A stretch of 64,000 nucleotides of DNA from Buchnera aphidicola str. Bp (Baizongia pistaciae) (lineage in GTDB: Bacteria; Pseudomonadota; Gammaproteobacteria; Enterobacterales; Enterobacteriaceae): contig NC_004545.1 of NCBI RefSeq assembly GCF_000007725.1, forward strand, positions 434,001 through 498,000, in the 5' to 3' direction. The position numbers and the translations under genes were made by a program. Shown one piece after another: positions 1 through 8,991 of this stretch. Within the stretch, counting starts at the first letter, position 1. Every line of letters begins with the position of its first letter. A model generated the notes under the pieces. That model searched no databases. It had not been told where the DNA came from and saw only the letters and a program-made list of their open reading frames with translations.

Positions 1-578
1 ACATTACTTTTTGTATAGACTGTGCAGCTTCTGAGCTATACAATAGCAAAACTAAAACATATAAACTAACAAGCGAACAAAAAAAATTTACTTCATATGA
101 ATTTACAAATTATTTAAGTGCTTTAGTTGATAAATATCCCATTACATCTATCGAAGATGGGCTAGATGAATCAGATTGGAATGGATTTAAATATCAAACA
201 AAAAAATTAGGAAAAAAAATACAATTAGTGGGTGATGATTTATTCGTAACTAATACTAATATACTTAAAAAGGGAATACAAAACAACATTGCTAATACTA
301 TTTTAATCAAATTAAATCAGATAGGAACATTAACTGAAACTTTAAATGCTATAAAATTAGCACAAAATTCAAATTATAATACTGTTATTTCGCATAGATC
401 CGGAGAAACTGAAGATACGACAATATCTGATTTAGCTGTAGGAACAAACTCTGGACAAATAAAAACTGGTTCTGTCTGTCGATCAGAACGTACAGCTAAA
501 TATAATCAACTAATACGCATAGAAGAAAAATTGGGAGCAAAAACTAAAATATTTAAAAATTTTTATTTTAATATTTAA
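1..578 (+). CDS. eno: Enolase, 3' part (5' end outside the window)
   Basis: Enolase converts 2-phosphoglycerate to phosphoenolpyruvate in glycolysis and, in enterobacteria, is also a degradosome component. The reading frame is open from position 3, upstream of the first internal ATG at 228, so about 190 C-terminal residues are visible and the gene enters from the left edge. The family signatures [11 protein letters not shown], the [11 protein letters not shown] block (metal-binding Asp), the catalytic Lys in ILIKLNQIG and [12 protein letters not shown] are all present and collinear with E. coli Eno. The C-terminus FYFNI is AT-drifted and differs from the usual one. A strong hairpin follows at 608-645. 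Nothing suggests inactivation. Identification is certain. Confidence 0.97.
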
Positions 579-607
579 ATCATAATGCAATTATAATTTT
601 CATTTAA

Positions 608-645
608 AAACACAATAGATTTTAATAGCCATATCTATTGTGTTT
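608..645 (+). terminator. Stem-loop terminator of eno
   Basis: A perfect 13-bp inverted repeat (AAACACAATAGAT at 608-620 and its complement at 633-645) encloses a 12-nt loop, 30 bases after the eno stop. The right arm ends in TTT and is followed by AT-rich sequence. Such long perfect stems are rare in this background, so a rho-independent terminator is the natural reading. Confidence 0.75.
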
Positions 646-972
646 AATACAAAAGAAAATAGAAAATAAATGCTACCAACGATCGATCAAACAACATCTA
701 TAATCTTAAAAATGTATATATTATTATATACTTTGTATAAAGATGTTTTTAAGTAATCTTATAAATTAAAATTAATTTAAAAATTTTTTAATAAAAATAT
801 CTACCAATATACTTTGAAATATACTTTATTTATAAAATCATAAAAGTTAATTCTAAAATTTATATATATTATTTGTCAAATAATTAAAAAATACTACACT
901 AAAATATTATTCAAAATAGTTTTTAAGATGTTAACAATTTTTGTTAAATAATATTTATACGAAAATTTTACA
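646..972. other. AT-rich intergenic stretch, no gene seen
   Basis: About 330 bases between the eno terminator and the 3' end of the ispF remnant. I find no reading frame with recognisable homology on either strand and no clear hairpin. It may hold DNA too eroded to identify. Confidence 0.5.
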
Positions 973-1471
973 TCATAAACACTTATTAGTCATTAACTCA
1001 ATAATACTATACTTTTTCACATGCAATACCTTCTCTACAACCAAAAAATCCTAATTTTTAGATAACAGTACATTTGATATTAATATCATTAATAGAAAAC
1101 ATAATAAATTTTTAGAAATATTCCATATCATACGATATTTATAATAAACAAGTGTTGGAAATTCAGAAACAAACTGTAACGTCAACATTGGATATCATGC
1201 ATCCTTTTTTCTAAATTATCTTTTGAACCTCTTTTAATAATATTTTACTGCTAATATTTTTATATTTTTTGTTAGTATTATAAAAAATCAAACCAATGTC
1301 TCCTAACAAAAAAACTCCTAATAACGAATCCATAATAGCATGTAACACTACATCACACCATCAGAATAAACAATTAAACCACTGAAATTAGGAATGATTA
1401 CTCCACCAATAATTAAAATTTGATTGAGTACTTCTAAAAGTGTTTACGTAAAAACTATATCCAATTCTCAT
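973..1471 (-). pseudogene. ispF: Decayed ispF (2-C-methyl-D-erythritol 2,4-cyclodiphosphate synthase)
   Basis: Read on the minus strand from an ATG at 1471, the sequence follows IspF end to end but in broken frames. The start MRIGYSFYVN matches MRIGHGFDVH. It is followed by IIGGVIIP, then YSDG, and after a frame change DVVLHAIMDSLLG and GDIG. Near the 3' end comes INDINIKCTVI, a stop, then KLGFFGCREGIACE, matching the conserved family C-terminus. The total span (about 499 bases) is close to the intact length of about 480. Zn ligands are lost as well: the DVH motif is YVN and the HSDGD His is Tyr. IspF acts in the MEP pathway of isopentenyl diphosphate synthesis. Multiple stops and frameshifts show that it is not functional. 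It starts inside the end of ispD in an ATGA overlap, as expected for an ispD-ispF pair. Confidence 0.9.
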
Positions 1472-2191
1472 TTATCATTTCTCTTAATATCATTAACATA
1501 ATTTATGAAAAACGTGACTATTATAACATCTTCTAAAACAGTTGTTTTAATATTATTACTGTTACCCCTCAACTAATTCTGGAAAACATCCGAAATATTC
1601 CATTGAAGAAAATTCATCTATCATACAAAACCTATCAAAATCGCCTTTTTTAAACAACATTTTAACAATTTTAGTAGAAAAAGTTGAATCAACAAACGCA
1701 GTAATCGATTACAATTAATAGTATGAAATACATTAGAATAACTCATATCACTATATTTAATGGTATCATATATAGATGCTGCTAAAACGTCCCTATATTA
1801 CTGATATTAACTATATTTATAATTTTTTCTAAATCTTTATATACTAAACATGGCTAAACCAAATCACGAATAATTACCCAATTAACATTTTTAATTGACA
1901 AGTAACTCAGATAATACAGAACCAGCTCTAAAATTTCCGCCAATCACAGAGCAAACACAAAGATTGGATAATTATTAGAAATCAATGAAATATATTATCC
2001 GATTTACTGACTACAACTATTACCTATTTTAGAATGAACTAATAAAAGCTTAATACTATTTGCTTAAGAATAGTATAATTGTTAATTTCTATGTATGGTT
2101 TTAGAAAATTTAACAACATTCTTTTACCACATCCAGTAACGGGAACTACTTTAGAAATCTTAGAAAATGAAAAGTTATAAGTAATACTCAT
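1468..2191 (-). pseudogene. ispD: Decayed ispD (2-C-methyl-D-erythritol 4-phosphate cytidylyltransferase)
   Basis: The minus strand from an ATG at 2191 gives a short leader and then KVVPVTGCGKRM, matching the nucleotide-binding start of IspD (AVVPAAGFGRRM in E. coli). Near the 3' end IDEFSSMEYFGCFPELVEG matches the TDEASALEYCGFHPQLVEG block. It is followed by a one-base frame change and NSNNIKTTVLEDVIIV, matching the NIKVTRPEDLALA tail. Stops and frameshifts fill the middle. The span of about 724 bases is nearly the intact gene length (about 711), so decay has been by small lesions and not deletion. The enzyme attaches CMP to methylerythritol phosphate in the MEP pathway. The final TGA overlaps the ispF ATG, preserving the operon architecture. 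Confidence 0.88.
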
Positions 2192-2234
2192 AAAATTTTA
2201 GTTAACTGAAAAATTTTAATTATTACCATTATAT

Positions 2235-2508
2235 TTATAATCTCGAAAATTGCTATACAACTACATCTAAAACACTAAGTACATAAAAACATATCTTAAA
2301 CATTATTCAAAAAATTAAATTAATACCATAACTATAATAATCTACAAAAAAAATTAATATTTTTAAATTTAGAATAAAAAACGTACGAAATATTCTTTAA
2401 ACTTTTTCTATCTAATATTAGATATTCATATAAACCATATTGTCCAAATATAAATTTTATCTGTAACAAAAAAAATAATACCAATAATCCAATCGTAGAC
2501 ATTTTCAT
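2235..2508 (-). pseudogene. ftsB: Decayed or truncated ftsB (divisome protein)
   Basis: An ATG at 2508 on the minus strand opens a 58-codon frame ending at 2332. It starts MKMSTIGLLVLFFLLQIKFI and continues FGQYGLYEYL, resembling the FtsB N-terminus (one membrane segment followed by WFGKNGIHDY in E. coli). FtsB is normally about 100 residues with a periplasmic coiled coil that binds FtsL and FtsQ. Here the coiled coil is cut by a stop, though weak C-terminal similarity (QFSRL before a TAA at 2235, compare TFYRLV) continues out of frame. It lies directly upstream of ispD, as ftsB does in E. coli. I call it a pseudogene, but the 58-residue product could conceivably be made as a minimal version. 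Identity rests on the N-terminus plus synteny. Confidence 0.6.
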
Positions 2509-3484
2509 ATTTTTCTCTATAAAAATAAATATTTATATTTCTAAATGTTTAACATCTTAAATCAGAATATTAAAAATAAATCTTAATTAAAAAAATCTTT
2601 TGAAATTATATTCATAATAAAAATTATGTTCTTTATTTTATATTGAGAGTAAAATAAAATTTTATAACGAAATGCTTTTATAAAAACATTTAATAATATA
2701 ATATAAGTTATTAACTACTAAGAATAATAATAAATTCGAATTTCTTAACTTTAAAACAAAAAAACAAACCAATATTTTAAAATTATTAATTAATTGCTTA
2801 TATATAATTTAATGCAGTTTAATATTTTTAATAATAATAAATTTCCATGTTAACCAAAATTTATAGCTGAAATTTTAATCAATAATTTTTAATTTTATTC
2901 CAACAAAGTAATCTATATAATAACGTTAAAAACATGTTTATTATTTTACTTTATCCACATCTATTTATATAATATCATTATTGAATATATTCACAACGTT
3001 AGACATATAATAAAATATATTATTCCAAAATAAATATTTAGAATATTAATACTAAATAAATTATTAATGTTAAAAATTTAAAATATATTAGTGATTACTT
3101 ATTATTTTTAAACTTATTTTTTGAATTAATTTAATGTTTAAAAATACTAAATAATATAAATGTTTACAAAATTTTAAAACACTTATTAATATATTAATAT
3201 ATTAAAAATTTTTAAAGCTTAAAAAATGAAAAATGTTAAATCTAGCATTAAATTTTTAATACAAAACAATAAAATACATTCTAAATATTTAAAATTTTAT
3301 TAAATTATCTAATTGCAATAAATAATTTTCAATACTAATCATTGAAACTACTTTGTTTTGTATAAAAATGTTAAATTCCATATTTACAAAAATACAAAAT
3401 TCTAAATCTAAATCACTTTTTATGATAATAAATAATTATTTAAAAAAATATGTGACATATTTCGTATAAATATTATAACACCTA
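2509..3484. other. Gene-free AT-rich region between ftsB remnant and mutS
   Basis: Nearly 1 kb of very AT-rich sequence with stops in all frames. I recognise no coding remnant, tRNA or clear terminator. In related genomes genes lie between ftsB and mutS, so this is probably DNA whose former genes have eroded beyond recognition by eye. That is inference from synteny. Confidence 0.5.
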
Positions 3485-5887
3485 TTAGGGATAGAATTCT
3501 TTTAATTTTTTTTTAGCAGATAATAATATACACTTAGGTAACTTAGCTAATGCAGCAACAACTAATCCGTAACTTTTATTAATAAAACCATTTTTTATAA
3601 CATAAGTAAAAACAATTTCGTTATTGTGTTCTAAAACATCAAAATACATATTCCTAATATTAGAATAATAATTTTTTAATTTAGTTAATTCAAAATAATG
3701 CGTAGAAAACAAAGTCATAGCATTTATCTTTCCTGCTAAGTATTCTATACATGCCCAAGCTAATGATAAACCGTCATGCATCGATGTACCTCTTCCTAAC
3801 TCATCTATTAACACTAAACTATTTGATGTTGAATTACGCAAGATACTTGACATTTCTATCATCTCCATCATAAAGGTTGATTCTCCATAAGCTAAATTAT
3901 CTGCAGAACCAATCCTAGTAAAAATTTTGTCACATAATCCAATACGTGCATACTTAGCAGGAACAAAACTTCCTATATAAGCCATAATAACAATTAATGC
4001 TATTTGACGCATATAGGTACTTTTACCACCCATGTTAGGACCTGTAATAATTAACATATTAGAACTTTTAGATAAATTAATCGAATTTTTAACAAATGGA
4101 GTTTTTAATAGATTTTCTACAACTGGATGACGACTATCAGTTAACAATATACCATATTCATCAGAAATTACCGGGCAAACATAATTCAATACGCAAGCTC
4201 TTTCGGTTAAATTGTTTAAAACATCTAATTCAGATATAGTATTTACACTTATTTTTAATGAATCTATATATGGAATAATAAAATCAAATAATTCATTATA
4301 CAAATAATTTTCTATTTCTAATACTTTATCTTTAGCATTATTCACGTTGTTTTCATAATCTAATAATTCTAACGTAGAATATCTAACACAATGCTTCAAA
4401 GTTTGAATTTTTTTATAATTATTAGGTGCTAACTTAATATCTTTTTTACTAATTTGAACATAATAACCCAATACTCTATTATTGTTAACTTTTAATGACG
4501 TTATATGCAACCGTTTTCTCTCACTAACTTCAAAATACTGTAAATACTCCGAAGCATTATTAGCTATTTTTCTCCATTTATCTAAATCTTTATTATAGTT
4601 TTCAGAAATAACATTACCTTCTTTAATTGTTTTAGAAGGACAAACTTTTAAAGAACGTCGTAATAAAATTAATATTGAATTATATTCTTTTATCTTACAA
4701 CTTATTAGCTCTAATGTTTTACTCTTAGTACTGTTTAATACAAAAATAATCTTAGAAAATTGAAGTAAAGCTGATCTCATAGAAACAAAATCTTTAGGTG
4801 AAGCAGACCTGCATGCTATTCTAGATATAATTCTTTCTAAATCTCCTATTCCTTTTAGTAGAAGTGATAAAGACATATAAACAGTTTTTAAAGATTTAAT
4901 TATATTATGCCGCTTATTAATAATTTTAATATCTTTTATAGGAGCACTTAACCATTTTCGTAATAATCTACCACCCATTGGTGTAGCCGTATTATCAAGA
5001 ATAGACAACAATGTATGTTCTTTTTTTCCAGAAATATTATTAATAATTTCTAAATTTTTGCGAGTAGCTGAATTCATAAAAATATGATTACAATCATACC
5101 TTACTTTTATTGATTTTACGTGAGGTAATAACGAATATTGAATAAATTTTAAATATTTTAATAGACAACCCGCTGCAGATATAGCTAAATTATTCTGATA
5201 TACTCCAAAACTTTTTAAATTTTTAGTCTTAAAATGACATTTTAATTGCTGATATGCACTATCAATGTTAAAATCATTTAACTTGCATAGTCGAATACCT
5301 TTTCTTTTTTCAAAAAAATTCATATAAAGAAAATCTTCTTGTATTAATAACTCTTCTGGATCTGTACGTTGCAACTCTGATATAAAACTTTCAAACGTAT
5401 CATATTCAGAAATATAAAAATTCCCAGAACATAAATCTAATGTAGCATATCCAAATCTTTTTTTAGAATAATATACAGATCCTAATAAATTATTTTTAGT
5501 TTCACTTAAAAATTCTTCATCAATTACTGTTCCAGGGGTCACTACCCTCGAAATTTTTCGTTCAATTAAACCAGTACGTTTATCGATTATATGAGTTTGT
5601 TCACATATTACAGCTGATTCACCTATTTTTAATAATTTAGACAAATAACGATTTAATGAAGTATATGGAATACCAGCCATCGGAATCTCTTTTTGTGAAG
5701 AATAGCCCCGTTTAGTCAACGTAATATCTAACATTAAAGAAATTCGTTTAGCATCATCAAAAAATAATTCATAAAAATCACCTAATCTATAAAATAAAAA
5801 CATATTAGGATAATGCAATTTTAATGATAAATACTGTTTTATCATCGGAGTATCATTGTTTTTTTTATTCATTATTATTTTACTCAT
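3485..5887 (-). CDS. mutS: DNA mismatch repair ATPase MutS
   Basis: MutS recognises mismatches and small loops and recruits MutL. The N-terminal mismatch-reading motif GDFYELF (Phe38 and Glu40 here) is intact, as are the Walker A loop GPNMGGKST (about residue 616), the Walker B region LIDELGRGTS and the STHYFEL switch. At 800 residues it is about 50 shorter than E. coli MutS (853). The missing part is the C-terminal tail that carries the tetramerisation region, so a dimeric form is likely. ATG at 5887 is used; Met6 is an alternative. The gene is divergent from dsbA, with a 255-base spacer presumably carrying both promoters. No internal lesion is seen. Confidence 0.96.
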   Translation of the reverse strand: MSKIIMNKKNNDTPMIKQYLSLKLHYPNMFLFYRLGDFYELFFDDAKRISLMLDITLTKRGYSSQKEIPMAGIPYTSLNRYLSKLLKIGESAVICEQTHIIDKRTGLIERKISRVVTPGTVIDEEFLSETKNNLLGSVYYSKKRFGYATLDLCSGNFYISEYDTFESFISELQRTDPEELLIQEDFLYMNFFEKRKGIRLCKLNDFNIDSAYQQLKCHFKTKNLKSFGVYQNNLAISAAGCLLKYLKFIQYSLLPHVKSIKVRYDCNHIFMNSATRKNLEIINNISGKKEHTLLSILDNTATPMGGRLLRKWLSAPIKDIKIINKRHNIIKSLKTVYMSLSLLLKGIGDLERIISRIACRSASPKDFVSMRSALLQFSKIIFVLNSTKSKTLELISCKIKEYNSILILLRRSLKVCPSKTIKEGNVISENYNKDLDKWRKIANNASEYLQYFEVSERKRLHITSLKVNNNRVLGYYVQISKKDIKLAPNNYKKIQTLKHCVRYSTLELLDYENNVNNAKDKVLEIENYLYNELFDFIIPYIDSLKISVNTISELDVLNNLTERACVLNYVCPVISDEYGILLTDSRHPVVENLLKTPFVKNSINLSKSSNMLIITGPNMGGKSTYMRQIALIVIMAYIGSFVPAKYARIGLCDKIFTRIGSADNLAYGESTFMMEMIEMSSILRNSTSNSLVLIDELGRGTSMHDGLSLAWACIEYLAGKINAMTLFSTHYFELTKLKNYYSNIRNMYFDVLEHNNEIVFTYVIKNGFINKSYGLVVAALAKLPKCILLSAKKKLKEFYP

Positions 5888-6142
5888 ACAAAAATTTGAA
5901 TTTTTAAATAATATTTAATAAAACTTCATAATAATTTTAAAGATTTTAGATATATTTTGCTTTATACTTAAACATAATAATACAACAATATTTAAATTAT
6001 ACTTATTAATCAAATTTCGAAAAAATTAGCATATATAGTTAATCAAGACATTTAAACCAAAAAAAATATACTATTTCATTGAGAAATAAAAATATTTATC
6101 GGCTATTATACTAAAATTATTTATAAGAAAATTATATATGAT

Positions 6143-6778
6143 ATGAAAAATTTTTGGATGTTGTTTTTAATAATATTATTAGGTTTTGATAGTTCGAATA
6201 AATCCTTTATCGAGGGAAAAGAATATAGTAAAGTTTATAATAAAATGTCTGATAGACCACCACCCATTATAGAATTTTTTTCATTTTTGTGCCCTTATTG
6301 TTACGACCTAGAAAAAAAATATAACATTAACCATTACATACATAAAAAAATTTCAAAAAACTTAATAATAACAAAATATTGCGTAAACTTATCCAATGGA
6401 GAATTTGAAAAACAACTACAGAAAATTTGGGCAGTATCTGTTATTAAAAAATTAGAAAAAAAAATTTTAATCCCTATTTTTGAAGGAATACAAAAAAAAC
6501 ATACAATCACTACTATACCAAATTTAATAAATACATTTTTAAAACTAACAAAAATGAATAAACATGACTATGACTTTATTTCAAATAGCTTTGTTGTTAA
6601 ATCATTTATTTATAAACAAGAACGTATAGAAAAATTTATAAAACTAGATCGTGTACCTGCTACCATTATCAAAGGAAAATATATAATTAACGATATGATC
6701 ATTCAAAAAAAATCTATAACTAATTTTATTAATAAATATATCGAAATTATTCAATTCTTATTAAATAAAAAATTATAA
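6143..6778 (+). CDS. dsbA: Periplasmic thiol:disulfide oxidoreductase DsbA
   Basis: DsbA donates disulfides to exported proteins. The 211-residue product begins with a short basic/hydrophobic signal-like segment (MKNFWMLFLIILLGF). It continues with EFFSFLCPYCYDLE, where Cys50 and Cys53 are the active-site pair, and NSFVVKS. The cis-Pro loop DRVPATIIKGKY packs against the active site in this family. Overall it is collinear with E. coli DsbA (208 residues). The active-site dipeptide is Pro-Tyr and not the Pro-His of E. coli DsbA, and that dipeptide sets redox potential in thioredoxin-fold enzymes. As in E. coli, dsbA lies upstream of polA. No dsbB is in the window. Confidence 0.9.
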   Translation: MKNFWMLFLIILLGFDSSNKSFIEGKEYSKVYNKMSDRPPPIIEFFSFLCPYCYDLEKKYNINHYIHKKISKNLIITKYCVNLSNGEFEKQLQKIWAVSVIKKLEKKILIPIFEGIQKKHTITTIPNLINTFLKLTKMNKHDYDFISNSFVVKSFIYKQERIEKFIKLDRVPATIIKGKYIINDMIIQKKSITNFINKYIEIIQFLLNKKL

Positions 6779-6899
6779 TTTTAAACACTAAAAACTTTAT
6801 ATATTTTTTTAAAAAACATTAATAATAAAATAGTATTTATATACTTAATCATATAAAATCGTATTTAATCACTATATTAATCGTTAAAAAATAATTTTT

Positions 6900-7808
6900 A
6901 TGATCATTTATAAAAAAAACGTTAACTATTTATTAATAGATGGAACATCATATTTATATCGTGCTTATTATGCATTTTTAAAATTTAAAAATAATTTTAA
7001 CAAACCATGTGGGGCAATATATGGAATGCTTAACATGCTAAGAAGTATGCTACTAAAATATCCTTATTCTAACATTGTTGTAATATTTGATTCTCCTCAA
7101 AAAACATTTAGAAATGAATTATTTATTCCATATAAAAAAAATAGACCTAAAATGCCAAACGATCTAAAAGAGCAAATCTTACCAATACATCATATTATTA
7201 AACACATTGGAATTCCTATTATCTCTATACCTCATGTTGAAGCCGATGATATAATAGGAACATTAGCAACAAAATTGTATAAAAAAAAATATTTCATCTT
7301 AATTAGCACTAACGATAAAGATTTAGCACAATTAGTAAATATTCACATACACGTTTTAATTGGAACATCTAACATTGTTTTAGATGAAAGTAAAGTAAAA
7401 AAAAAATACGGAATTATCCCAAAATTAATTCCAGATTTATTAGGCTTAATGGGAGATAATTCAGACAATATTCCTGGAGTTCCAACAGTAGGAAAAAAAA
7501 CAGCACTAATACTACTAAAAACTTTTGGATCACTAGAAAATATTTATAACAATATTGAAAAGATACCAAAATGCTTAATAAAAAAAGCTAAAACTATATA
7601 TAATAACTTACATACTTATAAAAAGTTAGCTTTCCTTTCACAAAAATTAGCTACTATTAAAACTGACATAAATGTAAATATTACTACCAAAAAAATAAAA
7701 ATGTTACCTCCATGTACTACAGAAATATCAAACTTTTTTTTACATTACAAATTTTATAACTGGAATAAATTATTAAAACAGGGGTTGTGGTTAAAAAATT
7801 GTAAATAA
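6900..7808 (+). CDS. polA: 5'-3' exonuclease domain of DNA polymerase I (no polymerase domain)
   Basis: The 302-residue protein corresponds only to the N-terminal 5' nuclease domain of PolA (about 323 of 928 residues in E. coli). It carries the metal-binding acidic motifs LIDGTSYLYRAYYAF, VIFDSPQKTFR, EADDIIGTLA and STNDKDLAQL, plus the helix-hairpin-helix stretch GDNSDNIPGVPTVGKKTA. Such an enzyme would remove RNA primers and flaps during Okazaki fragment maturation. The gap filling must be done by another polymerase. No polymerase-domain remnant is visible in the 315 bases downstream. A free-standing exonuclease form of polA is a known feature of Buchnera. The position after dsbA and before convergent engB matches E. 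coli order (dsbA...polA...yihA). Confidence 0.93.
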   Translation: MIIYKKNVNYLLIDGTSYLYRAYYAFLKFKNNFNKPCGAIYGMLNMLRSMLLKYPYSNIVVIFDSPQKTFRNELFIPYKKNRPKMPNDLKEQILPIHHIIKHIGIPIISIPHVEADDIIGTLATKLYKKKYFILISTNDKDLAQLVNIHIHVLIGTSNIVLDESKVKKKYGIIPKLIPDLLGLMGDNSDNIPGVPTVGKKTALILLKTFGSLENIYNNIEKIPKCLIKKAKTIYNNLHTYKKLAFLSQKLATIKTDINVNITTKKIKMLPPCTTEISNFFLHYKFYNWNKLLKQGLWLKNCK

Positions 7809-8123
7809 AAAAATATTTTTTTAACGATATTTTATTCAAACATTAAATATAAATGTTAATTTACCTATATGCTAAACTAAATAAATCAATTATTTACAAA
7901 CATACATACATAAATTATTTCATAACACATTAAAATATGCTATCTCATTATATACCAAAAAAATATATTTTTGCTCCTAAAAACACAACAATATTTTTAA
8001 AATATTGTAACATAAATCAAATAATTACTAAAAAACATTAAAATCTTCATTAATTTAATTAACATTAAAAAATTTATATATTAAATTGTTTTATTTTATT
8101 AAAAAAATATAAATCAAAGCGAT
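7809..8123. other. Intergenic region between convergent polA and engB with a weak hairpin
   Basis: This 315-base AT-rich spacer contains one perfect palindrome, ACAATATTTTTAAAATATTGT at 7988-8008 (an AT-only stem with a very small loop). It could act as a weak bidirectional terminator for polA and engB. In E. coli the small RNA gene spf lies here; I see nothing resembling it. Confidence 0.4.
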
Positions 8124-8741
8124 TTATTGACATAATTTTTTATCTGAACTAAACCAATTGTTTAACACAAATTGCAATTTATGTATTCCAATTTTTTTAA
8201 ATGAAGAAAATAATTCAACATTAATATTATTTGAAAAATTTAACATTTTTTCACGAGTTGAAAATAATTTTGATTTTTGAATTGAACGCGTCACCTTATC
8301 CATCTTATTGAGCAATAATAATATTGGAATATTTAAAGAGACAGCTAAATTTATTACCAATTCGTCTATCTCCTTAATAGGACATCGAATGTCAGTAATT
8401 ATTACTAAACCCTGTAGACATTTTTGGATATTTAAATATTGAAAAATCATTTCTTTCCATTTTTTCGATATAGATCTAGACACTTGAGCATAACCATAAC
8501 CAGGGAAATCAACTAAACGAATCTCAGACGTAACCGAGAATATATTAATCAATCGCGTTCTTCCAGGAGTTCTACTAATTTTTGCTAACTTTTTTTGATT
8601 AGTTAAAGCGTTAATTATTGAAGATTTTCCTGAATTTGAATAACCAACAAACGCAACTTCTAAACCATAATTATATTTTTCTTTTTGAATATTAGCAATA
8701 CTTTTCAAAAACCATGTCGAATGATAATTTTTCTGAAACAA
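8124..8741 (-). CDS. engB: Ribosome-biogenesis GTPase EngB/YihA
   Basis: EngB is an essential GTPase that helps large ribosomal subunit assembly. G1 is GYSNSGKSS, followed by the switch TPGRTRLIN, G3 DFPGYGYA, G4 LLNKMDK and a G5-like SSFKK. The frame stays open upstream to ATGs at 8810 and 8834, but homology to family N-termini begins only around NYHSTWFLKS. I therefore favour the TTG at 8741 (or ATT at 8744), because GAGG at 8750-8753 lies 8 (or 5) bases upstream, a proper ribosome-binding distance. That start gives about 205 residues, near the E. coli length of 210. If an upstream ATG is used, the protein carries about 25-30 extra residues of unknown meaning. Convergent with polA. Confidence 0.92.
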   Translation of the reverse strand: MFQKNYHSTWFLKSIANIQKEKYNYGLEVAFVGYSNSGKSSIINALTNQKKLAKISRTPGRTRLINIFSVTSEIRLVDFPGYGYAQVSRSISKKWKEMIFQYLNIQKCLQGLVIITDIRCPIKEIDELVINLAVSLNIPILLLLNKMDKVTRSIQKSKLFSTREKMLNFSNNINVELFSSFKKIGIHKLQFVLNNWFSSDKKLCQ

Positions 8742-8991
8742 AATATTGTCCTCAAAAGTCTTTATAATACAACAAATTTTCTGATAATCTATTGTATCAA
8801 CTAAATACATTATAAATATATAACTTAATATCATACATATACTAACAATTACACTATAAAATAAATATTATTTTAAAATACCTATTTATCAATCATAAAA
8901 TTAATACAAATATTTTTAATAAAACAAATATTTCGTTACAAAAAATGTTAATATTGCTTCATAATAATAATTATATTTTATATTACATACT

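Noticed and set aside
7988-8008. Palindrome between polA and engB as an spf-like small RNA
   Set aside because: The palindrome is AT-only and nothing resembles Spot 42; at most a weak terminator.
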